64,000 bases of DNA, taken from NCBI GenBank assembly GCA_963575745.1, contig CAUYUJ010016366.1, positions 142,501 through 206,500 on the forward strand, written 5' to 3'. The notes under the pieces were generated by a model. That model made no database searches. It saw nothing but the letters and a program-made list of their open reading frames with translations, and was not told the DNA's origin. Made by a program: the position numbers and the translations under genes. Positions 1-9,829 of the stretch are shown here, piece after piece; position 1 is the first letter of the stretch, and each line of letters begins with the position of its first letter. Origin of the DNA: Prorocentrum cordatum (lineage: Eukaryota > Sar > Dinophyceae > Prorocentrales > Prorocentraceae).

Positions 1-482
1 CAACCCACCACACCACCACCACCACCACCACCACCACCGCCACCACAGCCACCACCACCATCACCACCACCATCACTACAAAAGCCCACCACGACTACTA
101 CCACCACCACCACCACCACCACCCCACCACACCACCACCACCGCCACAACCGCCACCACTACCAGCAGCACAACCCACCACCACCACCACAAACCACCAC
201 ACCACCACCACCACCGCCACCACCACCACCACCGGAACCACCTCCACAAACCACCGCCACCACCACAAGCCACCACCACCACCACAAATCACAACCACAC
301 CACCACCAAACCACCACCACCACCACAACCCACCGCCACCACCACCACACCACCACCAAACCACCCACCACCACCACCACCACCACCCACCACAACCACC
401 ACCACTACAACAAACCACCACACCACCACCACCACAACCATTACCACCGCTACCACCACCACCACCCACCACCACCACAACC
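1..482. repeat. ACC/CCA trinucleotide microsatellite
   Basis: Nearly the whole stretch is built of imperfect ACC/CCA triplets with short AAA or ACA interruptions. It is open in several frames only because of the repeat (poly-Trp, Val or Gly read-outs), so it is not called coding. It runs on from the left edge of the window. Confidence 0.95.
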
Positions 483-604
483 ACCATCGTCCTCGTCGAC
501 GCTCCCCGCCGCCGCCGCCCGCCGCCGCTGGCGCCGGCGCCGGCCCAGAAAAGAAAGTCGTCGTCCTCGCCGCCGCCGCCAGCCGCCGCCGACGCAGGCG
601 CCGC

Positions 605-733
605 GAGTTTTTCAATGAACTTTCTTTGATTTCCAAAAGGACTCGGTCGGAACGCCGGCCACCCAGTCCCCCCGCAGAAGCCTTCAACTATGATGTTTGC
701 CTTCTGTGGAGTTGTAATAAGAAAGACGGTCAT
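605..733 (-). CDS. Possible exon, unrecognised
   Basis: The minus strand here reads MTVFLITTPQKANIIVEG, then a GGTGWPAF stretch ending near KFIEKLA. This looks like ordinary protein rather than repeat-derived sequence. Beyond about position 605 the frame enters GCC-rich and then ACC repeats and stops looking real. No homologue is recognised. It could be a single exon whose neighbours lie outside the window, or chance. Confidence 0.2.
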
Positions 734-820
734 ACGGCCCCTTTGTAGAGCAATTGAAGTTGTCGGTTCGTTGTCATCGGACTAGCGCCCATCCCATATC
801 CGCACAACACTCAAACATTA

Positions 821-909
821 TTCACTGCGTGGAGCTCCACATATGTGCATCTACTCGCATGGACCTGTCCGCCGTGAATGTCTAGGCGCAAGAGCTTTCG
901 AATATTAAC
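821..909 (+). mobile_element. 89-bp mobile repeat, copy 1
   Basis: This 89-bp segment (starting TTCACTGCGTGGAGC, ending CGAATATTAAC) recurs almost identically at 6467-6555, where it is flanked by a perfect 10-bp direct repeat. Here the flanks show no clear duplication. It has no terminal inverted repeats and no coding capacity. Confidence 0.75.
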
Positions 910-997
910 AGGCTTCAGTTGTGATGGTCTGGACATCAATCTAACTGCGAATGAATTGGAGTGTGAATGAGCCTCAGTAGTACGAGCGCGTCTCTGT

Positions 998-1620
998 GCA
1001 TGAGCCTGGGGCCTCCTGGGGCCTCCTGAAACCTACTGGGGTTTCCTGGGGTCTCCAGGAGCCTCTTGGGACCTCCTGGGACCTCCTAGGAAGGTTTCGT
1101 GCCCCAGGAGAGGCGCAATCTATAGCAACAGACGTACATAAAACATTGCGGATTAGAGCCACAGGAGAAGGGCAATCTATAGGAACACGCGTAAAACACC
1201 AAGGACTCGTGCCCCAGGAGAGGCCCAATATATAGGAACATGAGTAAAACATTTAGGATTGTGTACACAGGAGAAGGACCATCTATAGAAACATACGTAG
1301 AACATCAAAGAATCGTGCTCCAGGTGAGGCCCAATCGATAGGAGCATACGTAAAACACATGGGATTGGAGCCACTCCTGTTGCCTTCTGAGGCCTCCTGC
1401 TCCTGGGGCCTCTCGGGGCCTCCTGTTGCCTTCCGAGGCCTCCTGGCGCTTCCTGTTGCCTCCTGGGGCCTCCTGTGGTTTCCTGAGGCCTTCTGGAGCT
1501 TCCTGGGGCCTCCTGGAGCCTCTTGGGACATCCTGTGGCCTCTTGAGTCTTTCTGTGGCCTCCTGATGCCTCCTGGTACCTCATGTGGTCTCCTGGGGCC
1601 TCCTGGAGTCTGGCCCACCT
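998..1620. repeat. CCTCCTGGGG-type and 54-bp minisatellites
   Basis: Two blocks of degenerate CCTCCTGGGG units (about 998-1100 and 1375-1620) flank roughly five copies of a 52-57 bp unit. The inner unit contains CCAGGAGAGGCCCAATCTAT followed by ACATACGTAAAACAC. Open frames through the region are artefacts of the repeat. Confidence 0.8.
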
Positions 1621-2690
1621 GGGGGGTGAAAATTAGCGCCTCGCTCGAGACATCCTCCAAATCTGCTCCGAAAGCGAAGGATTTTGGGCCCAGAAACAAG
1701 CAAACCGCCTGAGACATCCCCACAAAATGGCCGCGAACGAGCCCGTGCAACCACCCCTGGCGGCTCCCCTTAGGGCCACGAGCCTGGCCACCAAAACAAG
1801 CAAACCGATCGAGACATCCTCAAAATCTGGCCCACCTGGGGGGTGAAAATGAGCGCCTCGCTCGAGACATCCTCCAAATCTGCTCCGAAAGCGAAGGATG
1901 TTGGGCACAGAAACAAGCAAACCGCCTGAGACATCCCCACAAAATGGCCGCGAACGAGCCCGTGCAACCACCCCTGGCGGCTCCCCTTAGGGCCACGAGC
2001 CTGGCCACCAAAACAAGCAAACCGATCGAGACATCCTCAAAATCTGGCCCACCTGGGGGGTGAAAATGAGCGCCTCGCTCGAGACATCCTCCAAATCTGC
2101 TCCGAAAGCGAAGGATGTTGGCAAGACAAACAAGCAAACCGCCTGAGACATCCCCACAAAACGGCCGCGAACGGGACCGTGCAACACCCCTCGGCGGCTC
2201 CCCTTAGGGCCACGAGCCTGGCCACCAAAACAAGCAAACCGATCGAGACATCCTCAAAATCTGGCCCACCTGGGGGGTGAAAATGAGCGCCTCGCTCGAG
2301 ACATCCTCCAAATCTGCTCCGAAAGCGAAGGATGTTGGCAAGACAAACAGGCAAACCGCCTGAGACATCCCCACAAAACGGCCGCGAACGGGACCGTGCA
2401 ACACCCCTCGGCGGCTCCCCTTAGGGCCACGAGCCTGGCCACCAAAACAAGCAAACCGATCGAGACATCCTCAAAATCTGGCCCACCTGGGGGGTGAAAA
2501 TGAGCGCCTCGCTCGAGACATCCTCCAAATCTGCTCCGAAAGCGAAGGATGTTGGCAAGACAAACAGGCAAACCGCCTGAGACATCCCCACAAAACGGCC
2601 GCGAACGGGACCGTGCAACACCCCTCGGCGGCTCCCCTTAGGGGTGCTGAAACCAGCGCCCCGCCTGAGACATCCTCGCAATCTGCTGTT
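1608..2690. repeat. 217-bp tandem satellite, about five units
   Basis: TCTGGCCCACCTGGGGGGTG recurs at about 1609, 1826, 2043, 2260 and 2477, an exact 217-bp spacing. Within each unit a shorter theme (GAGACATCCTC or GAGACATCCCC) recurs, so the unit itself grew from a smaller repeat. The last copy diverges after about 2640. Units two to five are nearly identical, which suggests recent expansion or homogenisation. Overlapping 105- and 66-codon frames simply repeat with the unit. Confidence 0.95.
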
Positions 2691-2697
2691 TATCGAA

Positions 2698-2975
2698 TAA
2701 GTCAGACAATGAGAAGGTCTGAGTATGAGTAATTCTGAGTATGAGTAAGTCTGTGTATGAGGAACTCTGAGTAAAAGGAGGAGGAGAAGGAGGAAGTCTG
2801 AGTATGAGTAAGTCTGAGTATGAGTAGGTCTGGGTATGAGTAGGTCTGAGTATGAGTAAGTTAATGTGATCAGGTCTGAGTATGAGTGAGTCTGTGTATG
2901 AGTAAGTCTGTGTATGAGTAAGTCTGTGTATGAGTGAATCTGAGTATGAGTGAGTCTAAGTAGGAGGAGACGAGA
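2698..2975. repeat. 16-bp minisatellite
   Basis: Units of the form GTCTGAGTATGAGTAA repeat with small changes (TGTGTATG, GGGTATG), with short GGAGGA interruptions. No gene is seen. Confidence 0.85.
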
Positions 2976-3054
2976 AGAGGGGAGGAGGAGAAGAAGAAGG
3001 AGTAGGAGGCGTCCAAGTAATAACAAGAACCCCATCTTAGGATATGGGGAAATA

Positions 3055-3135
3055 CATATATATATATATATATATATATACATACAAATGTGTTGCCCGC
3101 CGAGATTTGATATATAGATATATATAGAGAGAGAG
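3055..3135. repeat. (TA)n and (GA)n microsatellites
   Basis: An alternating TA run at about 3055-3080 and a second TATA/GAGA run at about 3108-3135. From 3136 to about 3640 I see no gene or recognised repeat beyond a poly-G tract at about 3578-3594. Confidence 0.85.
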
Positions 3136-3778
3136 GCCACCTCATCTTCCCCGCAGACTATGTCAACTATGCGTTACCTCTTCAATCAGGATCTACGGGG
3201 AGGGCGGCCTTCCCACCACCCGTCTTGTGGTAGTGATACTAAGCGTCGGTTGCGACTTGTACTTCAATTGGAGCGACGCCCATCCCACCTGTTTCAACAG
3301 GATCCAAGTGTTCCTTCGGTTTTCAATACGGATTACATGGGAGCGTTGGCCGCCCCACGCACCCATCGAATTATTCATGCGTTACGCTCGTGTTTGCAAA
3401 AATGACGGCAGGGACGACGCCCACACCATCCCTCCCTTCCATGCCCACGGGGATTATATGTACAAGTGGTTTCGGTAGAAATTCAATCACTGACGCCGAC
3501 CCCATCCACCCACAAAGGCATTAATGAATCGATTGCTTCTGTAGCAGCACTGGTGCAGTAGTAATCGGCTGCGAGCGAAGGGGGGGGGGGGGGCGAGAAG
3601 GAGGAGGCCTTCTCAGAAGGCGCGGGGCCTCTCAGAAGGTCCCCAGCCTTGGTTTTCCGTGTCTTCGTTCCGCCCAGGGCTCGCCGCCGAGGTAGCAGCA
3701 GGAGAGTTGTCTCCTTGCTGGTGCCCGCGTCGGGGGTCGGGCTGCCCAGCTCCCCCCCCCGGCGCCTCAAGGTTTTCC

Positions 3779-3852
3779 CGGCAACACAGCCCGACCCGGC
3801 CGCGCAGATGGCAGCGCAGCAGTACATGATGGCGCAGGCGCAGCCAGGAGGA
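3779..3852 (+). CDS. Gln/Ala-rich gene, exon fragment 1
   Basis: The + strand reads VFPATQPDPAAQMAAQQ followed by YMMAQAQP, a Gln/Ala/Met-rich stretch. It ends abruptly where the GGA array starts, consistent with an exon running into a purine-rich intron. The wording is echoed closely by the next exon at 5.78 kb (QAQQMMAQQ), which is why I join them into one gene. A plausible acceptor (AAG followed by GTTTTCC) lies just upstream and a CAG|GA donor at the end. An earlier exon within 3650-3778 cannot be excluded. The function of this exon alone cannot be told. Confidence 0.45.
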
Positions 3853-4105
3853 GGATGGAGAAGGAGGGGTGTGGAGGAGGAAGAGGGAGGAGGAGGAAAA
3901 GGAGGAGGAAAGGAGGAGAGAGGGAGAGAGGAGGAGGAGAAGGAGGGAAGGAGGAGGGAAGGAGGAGAGAGGGAGGAGGAGGAGGAGGACGAGGAGGAGG
4001 AGGAGGAGGAGGAGGAGGAGGAGGGAGGGGAGTGGAGGAGGGAGGAGAGAGGGAGGGGGAGGCGGGAGGAGGAGGAGGAGAAGGAGGAGGGAGGAAGGAG
4101 GGAGG
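3853..4105. repeat. (GGA)n intronic microsatellite
   Basis: Purine-only GGA/GAG/GAA array lying directly after the Gln-rich exon. The long Glu/Arg and complementary Pro/Ser/Leu frames through it are repeat artefacts. Sequence from 4105 to 4600 holds no feature I can name. Confidence 0.9.
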
Positions 4106-4607
4106 GAGGAGGAAGCGAGCGGGTGGAAGGGAAAAGGAGGATGGGTGGGAGGGGCCGACTCTTGCGACACAGCATGCACGGGCAGCAGGTGTGAGCAATG
4201 GGGAAGTGTTTGCAAGCGGGGGGACGCAGGCGAGCCCCACGTTCTCAGCTACAATGCACGTTCCATCGCGTGTGGGGAACGCAGTCAATGACAGCAGGAA
4301 GAGGCCTCCGCGTGCGAGACTGCAGGCAGTGGCAGCATGTGGTAGAGAAGGTGGGACCAGCACCGTTGGCTATGAGCGCTGGGGTCAGATGCCGATGGGC
4401 AAGACAGGGCAGCGGGTCATGCGCTCTGTTGTCGTGGGTCTCCAGGGGCCCTTCACCATGAACCCGCCGCCAGGACAGGCCTGGGAGGGCTGGGGGCGCG
4501 TCTTCACGGCAGGGTCATTGCTTGACGCACGCTGCGTCCCCAGGACCGCTAGATCTGATTTGCCCCCCCCCCTCCCTCCTCCCCCGCGGGCTGGGGAGCG
4601 CGCTTAG

Positions 4608-4950
4608 GAGGGAGAGAGAGAGTGTGAGAGAGAGAGAGAGAGAAACAAAAAACAACAACAAAGAGAGAGGATGGGGAGACAGGGAGAGAGGGAGAGAGAT
4701 ATAAAAATGAACAAACAAGCACACAAACAAACAAACAAACAAACAAACAAACGAACGAACGAACGAACCCATAACCACCAACAACAACAACAACAGCAGC
4801 TACAACAACAACAATAACGACAACAACAATACTACTAGTAATAAAAATAGTAGTAGAACTGATTCCATCAGGAACAACAACAGCAGTGGCAGCAGCAGCA
4901 GCAGCAACAACAGCAACAACGACAACGACGACGACAACAACAACGGACAA
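4608..4950. repeat. GA, AAAC and CAA/CAG arrays
   Basis: GA-rich tract (4608-4705), an (AAAC/AACG)n tract (about 4718-4765) and a CAA/CAG/GAC tract (4778-4950). From 4950 to 5345 nothing further is recognised. A second GA tract lies at 5348-5396. Confidence 0.85.
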
Positions 4951-5504
4951 AAGAAAAGGGCGGGGGGAAGAGGAATGGGGTGAGAGTCGACGGGGGAGGG
5001 AGTAGAGCTTTCAGGGGCCCACGATTCGGCAGTCCGTAGAAGTGCTGGTAGGGGCGCGTCTTTGAGTTTTCAACTTTCCTGGTTGCGGCCGACCAAAGAG
5101 GAAACAAAACAGAAGCCCAAATCGGAAGAGAAAAACGTTCCGCGCGCGAGCCAAAAACGGACAGGAAATAGAATGTCAAACGTGTGTCGAAACGGCTCAA
5201 ACATGATCGACGGTCGTGTGGTAGGTGAAACGTGTTGACGCGCATCGAGTACGGATGACAGCCAGCAAAGCGCAGGCCAGGTCCAGATTTGGAAGCGGAA
5301 AGGAAAAGGTCACCGAACACGAATCACAGCATGCAGCTCGGAACTGAAAGAAAAGAGAGAGAGAGAGAGAGAACAAAAAGAGAGAGAGAGAGAGATTAAT
5401 GCATTCCATCAGCGCAGTTTGTCTTTTTCTTCAGAGTACCCAAGTTCAATGTTGGTGACCAGGCTCGGGAAATCTACTGGGTAGTTGGTGGTTCCAGGGG
5501 GATC

Positions 5505-5778
5505 CAGGGAGGGGAGAGGAGGACAAGGCAGGAGGAGGATGAGGCAGAATAGGAGAAGACGGATAGGGAGGAGCAGGAGGAGCAGCAGCAGCAGCAGCAG
5601 CAGGAGGAGGAGGAGGAGGGTATGGGCGGGGATGACGACGAGCGTTGCAGGACGGGGAGAGGGGCGGAAAAGCAGCGCAGGAGGCCGAGGAGGGCGATGG
5701 GGGGGGGAGGCGGGACGACGGAGGAGGAGGAGGAGGAGGAGGACGAGGAGGAGGAGGAGGAGGAGGAGGAGGAGGAGC
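5505..5778. repeat. GGA-rich intronic microsatellite
   Basis: GGA/GCA-rich sequence ending in an uninterrupted (GGA)n run of about 50 nt that abuts the next Gln-rich exon. The array must lie in the intron or serve as its 3' end, since reading through it gives a low-complexity poly-Arg or poly-Glu run. Confidence 0.85.
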
Positions 5779-6044
5779 AGCTACCGCCAGGCGCAGCAGA
5801 TGATGGCGCAGCAGGCCGCCTGGCACGCTCAGCAGGCGGCCGCCGCCCAGCAGGCGGCCGCCGCACAGCAGGCGGCGGCCCTGCAGCAGGCGGCCGCCGC
5901 CCAGCAGCTGCCGCCGCTGCTGGCGATGCCGCCGCAGGGCGCACCGGCGCCCGCGGCCGCGCCCGACGGCGGCTCCGCGCCGGCGACGCCCCCGCGCATG
6001 GGGCAGGCCGCCGCGGGAAGATTCGAGGAGCAGCAGGAATCCAG
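5776..6044 (+). CDS. Gln/Ala-rich gene, exon fragment 2
   Basis: The + strand reads SYRQAQQMMAQQAAWHAQQ, then repeated AAAAQQ blocks, then LPPLLAMPPQGAPAPAAAP and a segment ending near GRFEEQQES. The composition (Gln, Ala, Pro, Met) and the QQMMAQ motif match the exon fragment at 3.78 kb. Imperfect GCAGGCGGCCGCC repeats encode the AAQQ blocks. A TIR element starts at 6045, so the exon probably ends just before it. Such Gln-rich, low-complexity segments are common in RNA-binding and translation-related proteins, but no specific role follows from this segment. Confidence 0.5.
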
Positions 6045-6236
6045 ACTCCGAGCTCGCGAATGAGCGTGGGGGGGTCCCCCCCCCCGACGGGGGTCGATCT
6101 CGCCTCGTCGGCGCGCCGCGACGGGGGTTGGAGCGCCCTCGGCGCACGGCGGCTGTCCGCGACGGGGGCCGATGTGGGGCTGACGGCGGGGGGGGGCGCC
6201 TCCCCCCCCCGCCACGCTTATTGACGAACTCGGAGT
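6045..6236. mobile_element. Introner-like TIR element, ACTCCGAG family
   Basis: The left end (ACTCCGAGCTCGCGAATGAG) and the reverse complement of the right end (ACTCCGAGTTCGTCAATAAG) match at 17 of 20 positions, and both continue into GCGTGG plus a G run. It directly follows the Gln-rich exon, the position expected of an intron made from an insertion. Only one copy is seen in the window. Confidence 0.7.
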
Positions 6237-6439
6237 ACGCTCGGGAACTGTTGGATCACTGGTCGCTCCGCTGGTTCTGGCCCACCACGCCTCGGCGCGA
6301 GACGCTGTCCGCTTGCCCGGCCCTCGGGCGTCAGCGTCCCGAGCGAGCCTCGCCATGCGCCCGCAGGGCACAGCGCGCCGCCGGGGCCGACGCTGCGACA
6401 CGCTCCGCGAAAGTTCCTGACCGTAAACACTCAGGAGGG

Positions 6440-6706
6440 GAGAGAAAAAACACACAGACACAATTATTCACTGCGTGGAGCTCCCCATATGTGCATCTAC
6501 TCGCATGGACCTGTCCGCCGTGAATGTCTAGGCGCAAGAGCTTTCGAATATTAACGACACAATTAATCGTCGATCCCCCACAAAATATGGTAAAATATGG
6601 GAAGTGGTGGGAAGTGGTGGGGAAAACGAAAACCCAGAACATATGTGAAAATATGGGGAATCCTTGTATTTGTGTGTATTTATTTGTGTGTCCCAGGGCC
6701 CCTTCA
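6440..6706 (+). mobile_element. ACACACAGACACAAT element, interrupted copy
   Basis: Member of a family starting with AACACACAGACACAATTAAT and a GTCGATCCCC block. It has internal ATATGGG repeats and ends with TATTTGTGTGTCCCAGGGCCCCTTCA. Other copies lie at 9830-10125, 12037-15694, 20910-21082 and 35521-36535. The ends are loosely inverted (AAACACACA versus GGAACACACAAAT). This copy is split by the 89-bp element at 6467-6555. Confidence 0.75.
6467..6555 (+). mobile_element. 89-bp mobile repeat, copy 2, with target duplication
   Basis: Almost identical to 821-909, inserted inside the ACACACAGACACAAT element. It is flanked on both sides by GACACAATTA (6457-6466 and 6556-6565), a perfect 10-bp direct repeat. 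Uninterrupted copies of the host element have that sequence once. This shows transposition rather than a shared ancestral block. Confidence 0.9.
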
Positions 6707-6715
6707 AACACCCAG

Positions 6716-6856
6716 TTCTGGAGGTCCGCGCTGATTTCTTGGATCGGCGCTGGACCTCCCTCCTTGGCGCGCGGAGCGCGCCAGGGGCGGCGCCGGAGGC
6801 GCCGCCGGGGGTCTCCAGCGTCGATCCGAGAAATCCGCGCGGACCCCCGACGTCAT
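6716..6856. mobile_element. Fold-back hairpin element, copy 1
   Basis: The arms AGGTCCGCGCTGATTTCT and its complement at the right (AAATCCGCGCGGACCCCC) surround a nested inverted repeat with GGCGCGCGGAGCGCGCC and GGCGGCGCCGGAGGCGCCGCC-like palindromes. The same layout recurs at 11692-11826, 43146-43292 and 48505-48632. No protein is encoded. Confidence 0.8.
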
Positions 6857-7289
6857 TACCTGTTCACCGCGAAGGAGGGAAGGTCGCTGCCGACGTTCGC
6901 GGATCGATCCACCGAGATCGTCACGCCGTTGTGTTTTTTTTCACACCTGGCGACTTCGCCGCACAGTGGGCACATCGAATGGAAAGTCGGCCTGTCAGCA
7001 GGTGCCCCACGGACGTTTCTTACTCTTGGACGTCTCTTGGCACCCGTTGGAGTTTCGCGAGGTCCAAGGTCTACCGAACTGTGTGCCCTTCGATTTCCGA
7101 TAGAAAGACTTCTCCACGTATGTACCCAATGAATTTCAAGCCCCTGGGCCCGCCCTCACGGGTCGATCTGGCCCAGACAAAGTGTCAGAAAGTCGAGGTT
7201 GTATCTTTTGGCGACGCCGGATCTTAGGAGAGATTCGACGGTGGGTTTCTGGGCATCTTTGGCCATTTTTGGACGGGCCTTGAATCGAG

Positions 7290-7405
7290 ACAAGTCCGTT
7301 CCAGAGTGTTCTGGAACGTTCTCGGAGCATTTCGGAACGCTCCGAAACGGCCGCGGCGCCCGCTGCATCTTCAGGCCGCCGATTCTCAGAGAATTCCGAT
7401 TCATA
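7290..7405. mobile_element. TTCCRGAACGTTCTG repeat, copy 1
   Basis: Contains GTCCGTTCCAGAGTGTTCTG, then a second GGAACGTTC block, a GGCCGCGGCGCCC block and a CAGGCCGCCGATTCTCAGAG block. The same order of blocks is found at 38746-38855 and, shortened, at 9106-9175. The ends are not resolved. The stretch 6860-7290 holds nothing recognisable. Confidence 0.5.
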
Positions 7406-7571
7406 TCGCATGGCGCCAACATCGCAGAGCGGATTTCGTTCGGAAAACGGTAGGATGGGCCCGGAGTATCCCGCGGAATTCCGTTCCGAACTTGCTTCAG
7501 TCAGGCATGACGACTCGTAACAATCCACGTGATTTTCACTCCGTTTTTCGCTCGCCGTTTCGGGGTTGTGC

Positions 7572-7752
7572 ACTGGCTGTCACCACCCACCAAACCACCC
7601 CAACCCAACCCGAAGGCCCAAATTTATCCTCGATTTCCAGTGGGGGGGGGGTCGGGGAACGTTGAAAAAACATATGGTATCCGTACCCCCCCCAACCCGA
7701 AATTCGGGTCAAATTCGGGTCTTCGGGTTGGGTTGGGGTGGTCTGGTAGGTA
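7572..7752. mobile_element. Long-TIR element, AACCCAACCCGAAG family, copy 1
   Basis: The left end CACCCACCAAACCACCCC continues into AACCCAACCCGAAG. The right end is its inverted copy (CTTCGGGTTGGGTT then GGGGTGGTCTGGTAGGTAG). The TIRs are about 33 bp with few mismatches. A poly-G tract and a CGAAATTCGGG mini-palindrome lie inside. The second copy is at 9179-9350. Confidence 0.85.
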
Positions 7753-7895
7753 GTCAGGCTGGCAGAAATCCACGCCAGAATTCGCTGCAGCACGTCGGCA
7801 AGGTCGGTGCAGTGACATACCGGTCCGATTGTGAAGGCCTGACGGCCGTTGCCGTCGACCTTGAAAGACATCGGCGGGAAGAGATCGGCGACGAC

Positions 7896-8605
7896 CAGGA
7901 GGGGGAGGAGAAGGAGAAGGAGAAGGAGGAAGGAGGAGGAGGAGGAGGAGGAGGAGGAGGAGGAGGAGGAGGAGGAGAGAAGGAGGAGGAGAAGGAGAAG
8001 GAGACGGAGGAAGAGGAGGAGGAGAAGGAGGAGGAGGAGGAGGAGGATAAGGTCGCACGGCCCTGGTGGGCTGACGCGGGGCGCTCCGCGCTCCAGGCGC
8101 CTGTGAGACGCTGCTCGGAGCGAGAAATGCCAGAAATGCCAGGAGGATATGGAGGAGGAGGAGGAGGAGGAGGAGGAGGAGGAGGAGGAGGAGAAGTGCC
8201 AGAAATGCCAGGAGGAGAAGGAGGAGGAGGAGGAGGAGGAGGGACGGATGCGTGTCTGCAAGGTCGGTGCAGTGATAGATACCGGTCCAATCTTGTCCCG
8301 AGTCTGCCCTCCGTCCTTTCTTCATGGCCTTCCGGGAGGCTCCTCGTCGCTCGACGGCCGCGTCCCTGTCGGCGCTCGGGCGCCGAGGGGCACCCGCCCC
8401 CCCCCCAGAAAGGTCCTGGGAGGAAGAAGGAGGAGGAAGGAGAAGGAGGAAGAAGGAGGAGGATGAGGAGGAGAGGAGGAGGGAAGGAGAAGGAGAAGGA
8501 GAAGGAGAAGGAGAATGAGAAGAGGAAGGAGGAGAATGGAGAGGAGGAGGAGAGGAGGAGGAGGAGGAGGAGGAGGAGGAGGAGGAGGAGGAGGAGGAGG
8601 AGGAT
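7896..8605. repeat. Three (GGA)n blocks
   Basis: GGA arrays at about 7896-8050, 8143-8243 and 8410-8605, separated by unique G+C-rich sequence. AAATGCCAGAAATGCCAGGAG is duplicated on both sides of the middle array, and AAGGTCGGTGCAGTGA occurs at about 7799 and 8260. Long open frames on both strands come from the arrays. Confidence 0.85.
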
Positions 8606-8662
8606 AAGGTCGCACGGCCCTCCTCGGCTACAGGATTGCTTTACCCCCCAAGTTCAATTCGG

Positions 8663-8823
8663 GGTTGGACAGGCCTCCTACCCTGACACGTCGATTCGGG
8701 AACTGGCCGTTTTCGCTTCGCGAGAGGGCGTCGCGGCCGTCATTTTTGCGGGTCCAGGTCCGTCGGTGTCGGTCCCAGGCCGTTTTCACTAAGGGGAGGT
8801 CTACTAAAGGGAGGTGCGTCCAC
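8663..8823 (+). mobile_element. Introner-like element, GGACAGAACC family, copy 1
   Basis: It shares CTGACACGTCGATTCGGGAACTGG, a CGAGAGGGCGTCGCGGCCGT block and a TTTTCACTAA block with the copies at 20021-20192 and 50141-50313 and the inverted copy at 51961-52120. Its ends are inverted repeats (GGTTGGACAGGCCTCC versus GGTGGACGCACCTCC). The same family sits inside introns of both main genes, which supports an intron-forming element. 8824-9105 holds no feature I can name. Confidence 0.8.
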
Positions 8824-9105
8824 CGCCGATCAATTGTCTCGTCGAACCTACGACAAATCGGTAGAACGCTCCGCAGATCTACGGAACCTTCGACGCATTC
8901 CTCCCAGAGTGGGTTCACAGGGCAAGTTTTTGGCACATCAACTCTGTGTAGTCGGCCTCCGACTCGAATGGAGGAAAGAAATTCTGGAGGGCAGAGTTCC
9001 TGGAGGCGTTTCGCCGTGCTCGGGCTCCAGGGGCCCCTTCCCGGGGCCCGCGGGGCCAGCAGCACACGCGGCTCGGGATCCAAAGCCAGCCCCGAGGGCC
9101 GCCCC

Positions 9106-9175
9106 GCTCTGGAACGCTCCCGAGAGCGTTCTGGCACGCTGTGGAACGGCCGCGATGGCCGCACCCGGACGCATC
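9106..9175. mobile_element. TTCCRGAACGTTCTG repeat, short copy
   Basis: CTCTGGAACGCTCCCGAGAG followed by GTGGAACGGCCGCGATGGCC resembles the repeats at 7290-7405 and 38746-38855 but is shortened. It lies directly before the second long-TIR element. Confidence 0.4.
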
Positions 9176-9178
9176 GCC

Positions 9179-9350
9179 CAGATTCACCACCCACCAAACC
9201 ACCCCAACCCAACCCGAAGGCTCAAATTTACCCTCGATTTCCAGTGGGGGGGGGTCGGGAAACATCGAAAAATCACATGTGGAATCCTTACCCCCCCAAC
9301 CCGAAATTCGGGTCTTCGGGTTGGGTTGGGGTGGTCTGGTAGGTAGTCAC
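9179..9350. mobile_element. Long-TIR element, AACCCAACCCGAAG family, copy 2
   Basis: Same ends and internal order as 7572-7752, with the TIRs largely unchanged and the internal part about 10 bp shorter. Two near-identical copies 1.6 kb apart imply recent activity or local duplication. Confidence 0.85.
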
Positions 9351-9420
9351 AGATGGTCCGCCGGCTCTCTGACCCTTCGCCAGCGTGATCGTCGGGTGCG
9401 GGCCCACGGCAGGCCGGTCA

Positions 9421-9545
9421 CAACTGGGGGAGCTGTGGCCCTTACCCCCCTGGGGGACCCAGCGATTTCGACACCCCTCTCGAGAGAGAGATCGTCGATG
9501 CGATGGGTTCCCCCAGCGGGGTAAGGACCACAGCTCCCCCAGTTG
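9421..9545. mobile_element. Near-perfect 125-bp fold-back element
   Basis: CAACTGGGGGAGCTGTGGCC at the left is answered by GGACCACAGCTCCCCCAGTTG at the right, and the pairing continues inward through the TTACCCC and TGGGGGACCCA blocks to a CTCTCGAGAG centre. The arm sequence reappears once more at 9663-9690, on the other side of the GGA array at 9594-9662, so the array may have been inserted between or captured by related arms. Confidence 0.75.
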
Positions 9546-9593
9546 TTCAGCCACGCGCAGAGGGAGGTGGGGGGAGGGGGGAGGCCCAGTGGG

Positions 9594-9662
9594 GAGGAGG
9601 AGGAGGAGGAGGAGGAGGAGGAGGAGGAGGAGGAGGAGGAGGAGGAGGAGGAGGAGGAGGAG
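9594..9662. repeat. (GGA)23 microsatellite
   Basis: An uninterrupted run of GGA triplets followed directly by a copy of the fold-back arm (GTAAGGACCACAGCTCCCCC). Confidence 0.95.
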
Positions 9663-9829
9663 GTAAGGACCACAGCTCCCCCAGTGGTGGCTGGTCGGCA
9701 TGGGGCCCCCCCAGCACCGGCCAGATGCCTGGAGAGTCGGCGCTCCCGCGGCCCCCCCCCCCCGAAGCCGAGAACCACGGGTCACCCCTGCTGGGCCTGC
9801 CCAGACTCAGGAGGGGGGGAAAAAAAACA

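Noticed and set aside
7566-8792. 408-codon + strand frame with poly-Glu/Gly
   Set aside because: It crosses a long-TIR element and three GGA arrays; no conserved protein segment.
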